Shown: positions 8,934-17,507, counted from the stretch's first letter. The stretch: 64,000 nucleotides of DNA from Oscillospiraceae bacterium (GCA_902778275.1 CACYXE010000001.1:223062-287061), one strand, 5' to 3'. Notes: generated by a model from the letters alone, not told the origin. Program-made: numbers and translations.

Positions 8934-9011
8934 GGGCAGCCGACGATCCTTATCCCGTCCGCCGTCTCGTCGGCGGAGACGCCGGGAAAAACGAATCAGG
9001 AGTGTACGGTT

Positions 9012-10295
9012 TTGGACAGAGAAGAATTTTTGAGAGACCTGCGGGGCCTGATGGCCATCGAGAGCGTGGCCATGCTGGACCCGGACGAGGCGCATCCCTA
9101 CGGCAGCGCCCCGGCGGCGGCTCTGGACTATGTGCTGGCGCTGTGCGAGCGCTTCGGCATCCGCACCGAGAACCGCGGCGGCAAGGTAGCCTGGGCCGAG
9201 ATCGGTCAAGGTGAGGAGATCGTTGGGATTCTGGGCCACCTGGACGTGGTGCCCGCGGGAGACGGCTGGCAGCATGACCCCAGGGGCGAGATCTGCGGCG
9301 ACCGGCTCTACGGCCGGGGCGCAGTGGACGACAAGGGTCCCACCCTGGCGGCGCTCTATGCCATGAAGGAGCTCCAGGACGCGGGAGCGCCCCTGAAGCG
9401 CCGGGTACGGCTGGTTTTCGGCCAAAGCGAAGAGACCGGCGGCTGGGACGATATGGAGTACTACAAATCCCATGAACAGCTTCCGGTGTTTGGCTTTACG
9501 CCGGATGCTGATTTCCCCGCAATCTATGGGGAAAAAGGGATTCTGAACTATGAACTGCGCTTGCCCCTGGCGGGCAGCGGACTGCTGCAGGTATCCGGCG
9601 GCGACGCCTCCAACATGGTGCCGTCCTGGGCGGAGGCAGTGCTGGACAGCGCCGAGGGCCCGGTGACTCTGCACACCGAGGGGCGTTCCGCCCACGCCAG
9701 TACCCCGGAAAAAGGGCTGAACGCAATCAGCCTGCTGATGGAGAGGCTGGCCGACGAGGGCGCCGACAGCCCGCTGGTCCGCTTTTATCAGGAGCATATC
9801 GGCTTTGACAGCACCGGCGGAAAAATGGGCTGCGGCTTTGCCGACGCGCAGAGCGGCCCCCTGACTCTGAACGCGGGGCTGCTGCGCACCGAGGGGGATC
9901 AGATCGTCCTGACCCTGGATATCCGCAGCCCGGTAACGACAGCGGAGGCGCAGGTGCGCGCCGCCATTGAGGCGGCTTGCGCGCCCTACGGCATGGAGCT
10001 TCAATGCCGGGAGGCCATGGAGCCTATTTACATGGACAAGGACGGCCAGGTCATTCAGACCATGCTGGAGGTATACCGCCAGGTGACGGGGGACCATTCG
10101 GAGCCGACCGTGATCGGCGGCGGTACCTATGCGCGGGCTATGCCGGGGATCGTGGCTTTTGGCCCCATGCAGCCCGGGCGAGAGTGTACCGAGCATCAGA
10201 AGGATGAATATATCCTGCTGGAGGATCTGTTCCAGGCAGAAGAAATCTATCGTATGACTATTGAGAAGCTGGCCAATCTGGAGGCAACGCCATGA
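9012..10295 (+). CDS. M20 family dipeptidase (PepV/Sapep-like)
   Basis: A 427-residue dinuclear zinc peptidase starting at TTG, with CAGGAG upstream at the right distance. Family motifs in order: GHLDVVPAGDGW (first metal His and the catalytic Asp), GRGAVDDKGP (bridging Asp), and FGQSEETGGWDDMEYY (general-base and metal-binding glutamates). The FT-DADFP and final TEHQKDEYI segments match PepV-like dipeptidases. It should cleave dipeptides in the cytoplasm, a fitting partner to a peptide importer. Its last four bases overlap the next start (ATGA), so the two are translationally coupled. Confidence 0.92.
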   Translation: MDREEFLRDLRGLMAIESVAMLDPDEAHPYGSAPAAALDYVLALCERFGIRTENRGGKVAWAEIGQGEEIVGILGHLDVVPAGDGWQHDPRGEICGDRLYGRGAVDDKGPTLAALYAMKELQDAGAPLKRRVRLVFGQSEETGGWDDMEYYKSHEQLPVFGFTPDADFPAIYGEKGILNYELRLPLAGSGLLQVSGGDASNMVPSWAEAVLDSAEGPVTLHTEGRSAHASTPEKGLNAISLLMERLADEGADSPLVRFYQEHIGFDSTGGKMGCGFADAQSGPLTLNAGLLRTEGDQIVLTLDIRSPVTTAEAQVRAAIEAACAPYGMELQCREAMEPIYMDKDGQVIQTMLEVYRQVTGDHSEPTVIGGGTYARAMPGIVAFGPMQPGRECTEHQKDEYILLEDLFQAEEIYRMTIEKLANLEATP

Positions 10296-11320
10296 ATATC
10301 GAACTGAAACAGGCAGCGGACAAGCTGATTTGTGAGATTTTCGCCGTAAAGCCCGGCGAGACCGTGACCATCACCACCGATTACGACAGCAATATGAATG
10401 TCACCCGGGCCGTGGCGGATGCCGTGCAGGAGGCCGGTGGTTTTCCATTGATCCTGCAGCATCCCACGCCAGGCAGCGTAGGTAAAGCAGCAGACCCGGA
10501 TCTGCCGGTGGACGTGTTGAGCGCCGCCCTCAGCGTCACAGATGTATGGATCGAATTCAATCATCAGTGGCTGCTGTATTCCACACCTTATGAGCGGGCC
10601 AGCGCTGAGAACAAAAAACTGCGCTACATGTGCCTGGTGGATTTTAACGAGGATCTTCTGATTCGCACTGTGGGGCATGTAGACACCCCGCGGCTTCAGG
10701 TTTTCATGCGCCGTGTTGCGGATCTTACCCGTCAAGCGAAAACGATGCATGTGACTACACCTGCGGGGACGGACGTCCATTTTGAAATCGATCCGATCCA
10801 CTATGTGGCCTGTGACTGCGGCGACGCTTCTTCCCCGGCGATTCATATGCTTACGGGGCAGATCAATGTGGTGCCCCGCTTTGGCAGTATCCAGGGGAAG
10901 ATCGTGTTTGACGGCTGTGTTACACCACCCTTTGGGCGGGTGCCAGACAAGCCTGTGGAGTTGACCGTTGAGGACGGCGTTATCACCGCTGTAACAGGCG
11001 GAGAGGATGCCCGTATCTATGAGGCATATCTGCGGCAGTTCAATGACCCTGGCATGCTGAAGATGGCCCATATTTCCTATGGTTTTAATCCTGGCGCCCG
11101 GCTGACAGGCAACATCGTTGAGGATGAACGGGTCTGGGGTGCTACCGAATGGGGCATCGGCTATGTGAGCGATGTGGACGCGCCGCCCTGCGGGCAGGAT
11201 GCGGTCAGCCACAGCGACGGGATTTGCCTTCGTTCCACGGTATGCTTGGATGATCGCTGCATCATGCGTGACGGCGTGATCATCGATCCGGAGCTTGTCG
11301 TCCTGGATCCGACAAGATAA
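10292..11320 (+). CDS. M29 aminopeptidase-like / NicX-like metalloprotein
   Basis: A 342-residue protein of the fold shared by M29 aminopeptidases (AmpS/AmpT) and the 2,5-dihydroxypyridine dioxygenase NicX. The stretch GSIQGKIVFDG followed by VELTVEDGVITAVTGGEDA is the shared core. The M29 metal site GEVFTAP is missing and its second glutamate is replaced (KMAHISYGFNP has His, H260, at that place). H260 with H307 and D309 (in SHSDGIC) matches the His-His-Asp iron ligands described for NicX. So it may be a mononuclear metal enzyme rather than a classical aminopeptidase. It starts inside the stop of the dipeptidase gene. Function is uncertain; a ring or amide-processing step on the imported compound is possible. 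Confidence 0.75.
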   Translation: MNIELKQAADKLICEIFAVKPGETVTITTDYDSNMNVTRAVADAVQEAGGFPLILQHPTPGSVGKAADPDLPVDVLSAALSVTDVWIEFNHQWLLYSTPYERASAENKKLRYMCLVDFNEDLLIRTVGHVDTPRLQVFMRRVADLTRQAKTMHVTTPAGTDVHFEIDPIHYVACDCGDASSPAIHMLTGQINVVPRFGSIQGKIVFDGCVTPPFGRVPDKPVELTVEDGVITAVTGGEDARIYEAYLRQFNDPGMLKMAHISYGFNPGARLTGNIVEDERVWGATEWGIGYVSDVDAPPCGQDAVSHSDGICLRSTVCLDDRCIMRDGVIIDPELVVLDPTR

Positions 11321-11360
11321 AGGGACCATTATCATCAATCCGAGTTGCTGAAAAAACGAA

Positions 11361-11404
11361 ATGAGACAGTGCCTGCATGAAAAGCAGATGCTGTCTCATT
11401 TTGT
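11361..11404. terminator. Bidirectional terminator between convergent operons
   Basis: ATGAGACAG at 11361-11369 pairs with CTGTCTCAT at 11391-11399, with an inner CTGC/GCAG pair. TTTTG follows on the plus strand and an A-rich stretch (11351-11360) gives T-rich sequence on the minus strand. It can end both the peptide island and the minus-strand molybdenum operon. Confidence 0.8.
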
Positions 11405-11430
11405 TTATGTCTTGTATGCAGGGTTTTCTG

Positions 11431-12846
11431 TCAGGCAAGGATGCGGATCGCGTCAGCTTCATCCAAATGTTCGATTGCCTTTTTTGCCTCAAGCAGATTG
11501 GGGCAGAGAAGCCCCCGATAGCTATGCCCTTTTTTGCTGAGTTCCATCTCCGTCAAGCTGCCGTGTATGCTCCAGACCGATTCGGAGAGAAAGTCTTTAT
11601 ATAGAGCGGATATGGGCTCCACAGGAATGTGTTTCACTTTGACTGGATGTCGACGAGACGGCGCGCCGCCTGTGCGGAGGAAGATCCGGTACAGCTCGCG
11701 GGGATTGATGAAATAGTCCACCGCTCCGGTTTCCAAGGCCTCTGCTCCGCAGCCGTTTTCTGCGCTGATATAAATCAGCTTTGCGTCGGGGAACTTTGCC
11801 TTTGCAAAGTCCGAAAAGCACTTGAGCGGTGAATCATAGAAAGCAAACCGCTCAGATAAGTCCGGAAAACGGGTTTGCAGATAAGATTTGGCTGCATATT
11901 TTTCCGACAGCAGCAGCGGGGCTTTCCCAAGACGCCCGTTCAGAAGCTCCACAGCTTTTTCTTGTGACAGAGCTTCCGCATCCCGACCGTCAAAGACGTG
12001 GTCGATCCCGATCTTTTTCAGCGCTGCGGCCACCTGTTCGAAGCTGAAGCCTGCGCCGTATAGCTTCTCCAGCGGTTCCACTGCATCAGGACAGAGGAGC
12101 GCCACGGTTTGCGTCCCATACTGATGAGCATAATACAGGATCTCGTCTTTATGCTCTGCCATGAACAGCGCGCCCGTGGGGCAGACCTCCACGCAGCGGC
12201 CGCAGCGAATGCAGCCATCGTTGCGCATATCCGTTTTCGCGCCCACAGTTTGGCCCTTTTCCCGTTTGCGCAGTCCGAGGATTCCCACACCCTGGCGCTC
12301 GCAGACCTCCACGCAGCGGCGGCACTTGATACACTTGTCCATGTTGCGGATCACCGAACCGGTGGAGCTATCCATCCCGAAATCATGTTCCTGTATTTCA
12401 AAGGGCAGTTTGTCAACACCGAAGCGAAGGGCAAGACTCTGCAGCTCGCAGAAGCCGTCCCGTACACAGTCGCAGAAAAAGCAGCTCTCACAGAACTTGG
12501 GATCGAAATGCTCTGCTTTCGTGGAGCCGATGCGCAGGCAATGGTGGCAGTCCACCGTGTGCTGACGGAACATTTCTTCGATCAGCGCCTTGCGCTTGGA
12601 AAACAGGGAAGGGGAATCCGTGGCAATACACATGCCGGGCTTTACCTTTGTGGCGCAGGCCAGCTTTTCCTGCTCCTCACCCTCAATTTCTACCATACAG
12701 AGTTTGCAGGCCGCCTTGGGCTTCAGACCCTCCACGGCACACAGGGTGGACATCTCGATCCCGTTCAGACGAGCCGCTTCCAGAATCGTCGAGCCTTCGG
12801 GGGCTACGACATGTTTGCCATTAATGATCAATTCCACTTCGTTCAT
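11431..12846 (-). CDS. Iron-sulfur electron-transfer subunit with a degenerate [FeFe]-hydrogenase-like domain
   Basis: A 471-residue protein. Domain 1 is a NuoG/HydA-type [2Fe-2S] ferredoxin with C36, C47, C50, C64. Next comes the His-Cys3 [4Fe-4S] region (H96, C100, C103, C133), interrupted by about 25 extra residues carrying four more cysteines (C119, C122, C125, C127). Two bacterial-ferredoxin motifs follow, CIKCRRCVEVC and CIRCGRCVEVCP. From about residue 240 the sequence resembles the catalytic domain of [FeFe] hydrogenases (AALKKIGIDHVFDGRDAEAL), but the H-cluster motifs are gone: TSCCPAW is replaced by LLSEKYAAK and the MPC motif by ISAENGCGAE. It most likely passes electrons to or from the neighbouring molybdoenzyme. 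Hydrogenase activity is not expected. Confidence 0.82.
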   Translation of the reverse strand: MNEVELIINGKHVVAPEGSTILEAARLNGIEMSTLCAVEGLKPKAACKLCMVEIEGEEQEKLACATKVKPGMCIATDSPSLFSKRKALIEEMFRQHTVDCHHCLRIGSTKAEHFDPKFCESCFFCDCVRDGFCELQSLALRFGVDKLPFEIQEHDFGMDSSTGSVIRNMDKCIKCRRCVEVCERQGVGILGLRKREKGQTVGAKTDMRNDGCIRCGRCVEVCPTGALFMAEHKDEILYYAHQYGTQTVALLCPDAVEPLEKLYGAGFSFEQVAAALKKIGIDHVFDGRDAEALSQEKAVELLNGRLGKAPLLLSEKYAAKSYLQTRFPDLSERFAFYDSPLKCFSDFAKAKFPDAKLIYISAENGCGAEALETGAVDYFINPRELYRIFLRTGGAPSRRHPVKVKHIPVEPISALYKDFLSESVWSIHGSLTEMELSKKGHSYRGLLCPNLLEAKKAIEHLDEADAIRILA

Positions 12847-12859
12847 GTCCGCCCCTCCC

Positions 12860-15154
12860 TTAAACCGCCTCTACCCGGCAGGGCGTATAGCGCCAGCGGG
12901 CGTTGCCGGTCAGCGTGTCGATATCCTTGTGGTCAGTCAGAAAGTTGATATGCGTGCCGTAGGTTCTCCCCTCATAGGTCAGGCCCATGTGATGAGGGAT
13001 CAGGCAGTAGCCTCTGCAGGTCTGCCATGTGGTTTCTACGGGAATGGTCAGCGAGCCCTTGCTGGTGCTGACACGAACCAGTTGCCCGTCTGTAAAGCCA
13101 AGTTCTTTAGCGTCCTCCGGGTTCATGGCCAGTGTATACGTCTCGCGGTATCGGTGGGTGGCGGGATTTCTCATGGAGGTGTTCATGCCGCCGTCCGAGT
13201 GCCTGCCGGCGGAGAGGATCATGTTGAAGCCATCTTTCAGGCGCAGAGCCTCCGCTTCTTTCTCCGGTGTGATATCCTTGAGAGCGCTATCGATCTCTTC
13301 GCACCACAGGTGGAACTTGCCATCTTTGTGTTTGATGTGTCGCCGCATCAGGTGCTCCGTATCACTGTAAGCGATGACTGCTCCCTCCGGGTGCTCGTCC
13401 ACCATCTGGAAGGCTGCGTCATAGATGCAGAAATCCTTGAGCATTGGTATTTTTGAAAGCAGCGGATGCTGCTTTGTGTCCGGTCCTACGGCCATGATAG
13501 CACGATTGGACAGCTTGGAGATCATAAGGGCAGCCCAGTTCATAGCATGTCCGGCAGATCCCATAGCCTTACCCAGGGTCAGAGCAATAACGGTGGCAGC
13601 CTGATCAAAGTATTTCATGCCACCCGCTGCGATCCAGCCGACGACTTTCATGAAATATTTGATCCGGTCGCCCGTGCGGACGGATTCCTCAGCCGCATCA
13701 TAGAGAAACTGTGGGATCTTGGGGATCAATCCCATGGCCTGGGTCAGCTCCGCATAAATCATGGCGTCTTCTTTCGCTTCACCAGGCGCCTTGACGACCG
13801 CTCTGCGGGAGGCATACATCACTTCCGGATAGTGAAAAGCGAACACATCAAAATCACCTCCTACTTCATACACGCTGGGACTGGGCAGCACATAATCCGC
13901 AATACGAGTGGTTTCCGTTTCCTGACAGTCAATGGCCACAAAAAGCTCCAGCTTTTTCAGAGCCTCCTCCATTTTTTGAGAGTCCGGATAGCTGCGCAGG
14001 GGGTTTGAGAGATTGCAGGCAGCAAAGCGGATGCGATCCGGGTTGTCGCCCAGGATTTCATCCGGCAGCGCGCCCTCCGGGTACATTCCCGCAACAGGAA
14101 AGCGCTTTGTGACAGGAAGCCGCCACACCTTGGGATCGTGTTCGTCGGAGTTTTCCAGCGTCACGATCCGCACCGGCGGGACATTGCCGCTGGGCACTAA
14201 AAGTGTGCCGCACACAGCCATCAGCACCAGACAGAGGTAACTCGACAGCGTGGATTGCCGCCCGAAAAAGAGCCCCAAATCCTGATGCATGCCCCATTTC
14301 TTCGTTGTGAGAATATACGCGAATTCCTCGGCCTGGCCGCGGGGAATGCCGCAAATACGCAATGCGCCGTCTATGTCAAAGTCCGCAAACCAGCCGCGCG
14401 TCTGTGTCCAGTCCTTTGTATATCGGTATAGAAAGTCTCGATCCTGCCAGCCCTTTTCCAAAATGAGTGCGATCAAAGCACGCAGGAATAGTACGTCCGA
14501 TCCCGGCACCGGCATGATGTGCATATCCGCCATGCGAGCCGTTTCCGAAAGACGCGGATCGACAACAATGACCATCTTCTCGGGACTCTCAGAGAACGCC
14601 CTGATGATTTTCTTCGCGTTTGGGATCTGGTGGCTGACGTAGGAGTTGCTTCCCCAATAGATGATGACCTCGCAGTTTTTGTCGTCCGGCTCAAGAGGGT
14701 GGAACTGGTCGCCGAAGATACGGCCGCAGCTCCAGTAAAAGCCCATGAATTCCACGCCGATCGGATTAAAAATATTTTGGGTCCCGATGGCTTTCATAAA
14801 GGACAGCACCGGTGCGGCTGCTGCGCCTGTGGCGCCTCCACCTCCGCCGATGATGGCAGCGGAGCGGGGACCATGGGCCTTAAGGATTGCGTTGGCCTTT
14901 GCGGCAATTTCCGCATAGGCCTGTTCCCAGCTGATGCGTTCGTAATGATCGCCGACCCTTTTCTGCGGGTACAGGAGCCTCTCGCTGCTTTCCACAAAGT
15001 ATTTTGCTGTCCTGCCCTTGCGGCAGCAATAGCATTCACTGCTGGGGCTGTCAGGATCCGGGCGGACACTGATAATTATGTTGTCCTCCACTTCCATTTC
15101 CAAACCGCAGGTCATAGCGCACAGATTGCATAATGTTTTCTTCCATTCACCCAT
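12860..15154 (-). CDS. Molybdopterin oxidoreductase (formate dehydrogenase/DMSO reductase family)
   Basis: A 764-residue member of the bis-molybdopterin guanine dinucleotide family. C9, C12, C16 and C44 (the last in CCRKG) form the N-terminal [4Fe-4S] site. The residue aligned by eye with the Cys/Sec metal ligand of formate dehydrogenases (NVDCCARV-U) is E135 in NIFNPIGVE; a cysteine, C143, follows eight residues later. The C-terminal dinucleotide-binding domain is seen at NPATHRYRETYTLAMNP. No twin-arginine signal is present, so it is cytoplasmic. Its start overlaps the end of mobA by eight bases, and the iron-sulfur gene follows after 13 bases. Substrate unknown; formate dehydrogenase is the nearest familiar label but key residues do not prove it. 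Confidence 0.85.
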   Translation of the reverse strand: MGEWKKTLCNLCAMTCGLEMEVEDNIIISVRPDPDSPSSECYCCRKGRTAKYFVESSERLLYPQKRVGDHYERISWEQAYAEIAAKANAILKAHGPRSAAIIGGGGGATGAAAAPVLSFMKAIGTQNIFNPIGVEFMGFYWSCGRIFGDQFHPLEPDDKNCEVIIYWGSNSYVSHQIPNAKKIIRAFSESPEKMVIVVDPRLSETARMADMHIMPVPGSDVLFLRALIALILEKGWQDRDFLYRYTKDWTQTRGWFADFDIDGALRICGIPRGQAEEFAYILTTKKWGMHQDLGLFFGRQSTLSSYLCLVLMAVCGTLLVPSGNVPPVRIVTLENSDEHDPKVWRLPVTKRFPVAGMYPEGALPDEILGDNPDRIRFAACNLSNPLRSYPDSQKMEEALKKLELFVAIDCQETETTRIADYVLPSPSVYEVGGDFDVFAFHYPEVMYASRRAVVKAPGEAKEDAMIYAELTQAMGLIPKIPQFLYDAAEESVRTGDRIKYFMKVVGWIAAGGMKYFDQAATVIALTLGKAMGSAGHAMNWAALMISKLSNRAIMAVGPDTKQHPLLSKIPMLKDFCIYDAAFQMVDEHPEGAVIAYSDTEHLMRRHIKHKDGKFHLWCEEIDSALKDITPEKEAEALRLKDGFNMILSAGRHSDGGMNTSMRNPATHRYRETYTLAMNPEDAKELGFTDGQLVRVSTSKGSLTIPVETTWQTCRGYCLIPHHMGLTYEGRTYGTHINFLTDHKDIDTLTGNARWRYTPCRVEAV

Positions 15155-15728
15155 TCTTGCTTTCCCTCGTTTTCAGCTCCAGCAGCATAATATAATCTTC
15201 GGGCGTGTTGCAGTTGGTCAGCAACGCTGCTTCACCCTCGTAAACCAGTGATGCATAGCTTATCTCTTGACAGAAGCGGCGCACGGATACTTTACCGCTT
15301 CGGAGCGCCTCCTCACAGACTCCGGCCAAGGATTTGTCGTAGACGCCGATCAGCGGTTCCGGCTCATCAGCGCAGGTGACGAGCGTGATCCCCGCCGTGT
15401 GGGTATCGATCAGTTCCCGCAGCAGCTCCAAAGGCACCAGCGGCGTGTCCACGGCCAGGACAAGGGCGGCATCTTCCTTGATCGTCAACAGCCCTGCGTG
15501 AATCCCGCTGAGCGGACCGCGGTGGGGATAGATATCCGGCACGCTTCGGCAGCCCGCCGGTGCATCCACACTGCCGGCGACGACGATATCTTCAATGCCA
15601 AGGCTGCGCAGCTTGTTGATTTGATGCTGCAAAAAACTCACACCGTGAAAATCAAGCCCCGCTTTGCAGCACCCCATGCGGGAACTGAAGCCGCCGGCCA
15701 ACAGGACGGCGGATGCTGGTTTGTCCAT
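15147..15728 (-). CDS. mobA: Molybdenum cofactor guanylyltransferase MobA
   Basis: A 193-residue nucleotidyltransferase that attaches GMP to molybdopterin, making the guanine-dinucleotide cofactor used by DMSO-reductase family enzymes. The GTP-binding signature LLAGGFSSRMG (residues 9-19) with the following CKAGL lysine is at the N-terminus, and DIYPHRGPLSGIHAGL, LAVDTPLVP (metal-binding Asp) and NCNTPEDY match the family. It is the first gene of a three-gene minus-strand operon whose second gene, overlapping by eight bases, is the enzyme that would need this cofactor. A promoter candidate lies just upstream. Confidence 0.92.
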   Translation of the reverse strand: MDKPASAVLLAGGFSSRMGCCKAGLDFHGVSFLQHQINKLRSLGIEDIVVAGSVDAPAGCRSVPDIYPHRGPLSGIHAGLLTIKEDAALVLAVDTPLVPLELLRELIDTHTAGITLVTCADEPEPLIGVYDKSLAGVCEEALRSGKVSVRRFCQEISYASLVYEGEAALLTNCNTPEDYIMLLELKTRESKNG

Positions 15729-15779
15729 TGCAATCCTCTCGCTGCAGTCAGAAATGCTGCCGCTTTCATCGTTTTGATT

Positions 15780-15808
15780 AGAATACCAAATTCCGTAATC
15801 TCTCTCAA
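15780..15808 (-). promoter_or_regulatory. Promoter candidate for the mobA operon
   Basis: On the minus strand TTGAGA (15803-15808), a 17-base spacer and TATTCT (15780-15785), about 52 bases upstream of the mobA start. Good sigma-A type spacing; no operator seen. Confidence 0.6.
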
Positions 15809-15924
15809 TCTGATATAGGGTAATTCTGCAAAATGCACAAAAAAGCCGTCATTTATTTGGCAGCTTTTCGATTTGAGAAGGATGAAATGGGGCAGTAACT
15901 GCAGCCCCTGATTCGGTAAAGCAG

Positions 15925-17385
15925 CTACACCTTCCAGAAAACCTCTGCAGAATCATTGCCCACATCGATCCTACGGATGAACTGTGCGGCAACGATTTTT
16001 TTATCCTCAAAAGAGAGGACATTGAAAATGATTTTGCCGGGAAGGGCTGGATGTGCCGCATGCCTTTTCCTTGCCTCCAGAATCTCCTGGCGTTCCCATT
16101 CAAGGCGGGAAAGCGCGCGTTGAAGGTATGCCGTGTTCAAATTCACACTTTCAGAGAAGGCGTCGATCAAACGGTCAACTCGCCGATCGATCTCATCCAG
16201 TTGGCTGGCATAGTTGTCTATCGTCGCCTCAACGGCTTCTTCGGGCGCTTCATCCAACAACCTCTGGATCTGTGCGGCAATCTCAGCTTCCAAAGCACTC
16301 AGGTCAGCGGCTATCGCAGCACCGCACTTTGCCGCATTATATTTTCCGCTGCACTGCAGATATCGTTTGCCGCTCTCTTTATAGGCGATTTTAAGCGCGT
16401 ATCCGCAGGATGCGCATTTCAGCAGCCCGGAAAGCCAGGTGTGCGAACCCTTGCCGCTGTTGCCGATCTGAGCGTTTCTGAGCAGCTTGTCCTGGCACGT
16501 GAGCCAAAGATCGGAGGATATGAAGCCGACGCTGTTTAAAACGGAAACACAATGATCCTTGACATCTGTATACTTTCTTTCAGACTTGTCCCGTTTTCCA
16601 ACGACCAGAACACCGTGCACACCGTCAAAATCTTCAGGTGGTGAAGATATGACCGCCCCCAGTCCCTGGTAATGCAGCCGGACCTGCTCATCAGCCTGCA
16701 CATAGCAGGGAGTATGCAGCAAACGCGAGAGGGAGACATTGTCCCAGGTTTCCCTCTTAGGCCCGGCTATGCCTTCCCGGTTAAGCGTTTTGGCTATCGA
16801 GCCAAGAGAAGCTCCTTTTTCCGCATACGCCTGAAATATTTTCCGGACGACCTCAGCTTTCTCCGGATCAATGTCCAGGGTGGGGACAGCCCTCCCGGTC
16901 TTGTCCATGCAGCGGCCAATGGTGAAACCGTATGGGGCTGCCCCGCCAGGCCAGGAACCGAGGCTTGCCCGGCGGTAATAGTTGTCCTTTACCCGTTCGG
17001 CCGTAGTTTCCCGCTCCAACTGGGCAAAGACCATGATGATATGCAGCATGGCACGACCCATAGGCGTGGAAGTATCAAAGTTTTCGTTGATGCTGACGAA
17101 CTCCACGTTGTGGGATCGCAGGGTATCCCACAGCTTTCCAAAGTCCGCTACCGAGCGGGAAAAACGATCCAGGCGGTAGACATAGAGCTTTTCAATTTTA
17201 TCGTCCTGGATATCCTTGAAAAGCCTTTGAAAGTCTGGACGCTGGGTATTCTTTCCGGAATACCCGCAGTCCAAATACGTTTTGAGTTCCTGGCCCGCAG
17301 CCTTTTGACAGAATTCGATCTGACTTTCGATGGAGATGCTGTTCTTTTTCTCCACGGATTGCCGGGCGTATACGGCCCATGCCAT
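15925..17385 (-). CDS. Large serine recombinase
   Basis: A 486-residue site-specific recombinase. The resolvase domain carries the catalytic serine S10 in VYARQS, the partner motif SIESQ, and the arginine-rich YVYRLDRFSRSVADF. The recombinase domain starts near residue 160 (GGAAPYGF), and a zinc ribbon (LLKCASCGYAL with a second C-x-C-like part at LQCSGKYNAAKCG) and a C-terminal coiled-coil follow. This is the layout of integrases of phages and integrative elements in Clostridia. Its ATG overlaps the stop of a 40-residue ORF just upstream. No other mobile-element genes flank it, so it is either a relic or acts on a site nearby. The ORF is intact. Confidence 0.9.
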   Translation of the reverse strand: MAWAVYARQSVEKKNSISIESQIEFCQKAAGQELKTYLDCGYSGKNTQRPDFQRLFKDIQDDKIEKLYVYRLDRFSRSVADFGKLWDTLRSHNVEFVSINENFDTSTPMGRAMLHIIMVFAQLERETTAERVKDNYYRRASLGSWPGGAAPYGFTIGRCMDKTGRAVPTLDIDPEKAEVVRKIFQAYAEKGASLGSIAKTLNREGIAGPKRETWDNVSLSRLLHTPCYVQADEQVRLHYQGLGAVISSPPEDFDGVHGVLVVGKRDKSERKYTDVKDHCVSVLNSVGFISSDLWLTCQDKLLRNAQIGNSGKGSHTWLSGLLKCASCGYALKIAYKESGKRYLQCSGKYNAAKCGAAIAADLSALEAEIAAQIQRLLDEAPEEAVEATIDNYASQLDEIDRRVDRLIDAFSESVNLNTAYLQRALSRLEWERQEILEARKRHAAHPALPGKIIFNVLSFEDKKIVAAQFIRRIDVGNDSAEVFWKV

Positions 17386-17507
17386 CAGCCGACCCTCTTT
17401 TCGGAGTTCTTGGGCTGAATCTGCTTTGCGCAGATTTTTTTGATGTCCTTCAAACGTTCCATGCGCTCCTCAGCAGAAGCGGCAGGGTGTGTATGTATTA
17501 CTTTCAT
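17385..17507 (-). CDS. 40-residue ORF coupled to the serine recombinase
   Basis: A short frame beginning MKVIHTHPAASAEERMERLK and ending QPKNSEKRVG. It has a very strong ribosome site (AGGGAGGG at 17514-17520 on the opposite strand) seven bases before ATG, and its TGA overlaps the recombinase ATG (TGATG). The composition is basic and helix-forming. I do not recognise a family. The arrangement suggests it either drives translation of the recombinase or acts with it, for example as a directionality factor or leader peptide. Size and coupling make it likely to be translated. Confidence 0.6.
   Translation of the reverse strand: MKVIHTHPAASAEERMERLKDIKKICAKQIQPKNSEKRVG

Noticed and set aside
8961-8982. 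CGTCTC/GAGACG hairpin between DUF917 and dipeptidase genes
   Set aside because: Only six base pairs, no T-run, and within a probable operon; not called a terminator.
8043-10196. A 717-codon open frame on the minus strand across DUF917 and the dipeptidase
   Set aside because: It spans two certain plus-strand genes, and its sequence is rich in His, Gln and Arg as expected from antisense reading.
15729-15924. Attachment-site repeats flanking the serine recombinase
   Set aside because: I compared the flanks at 15.7-15.9 kb and 17.5-17.6 kb and saw no convincing direct repeat.
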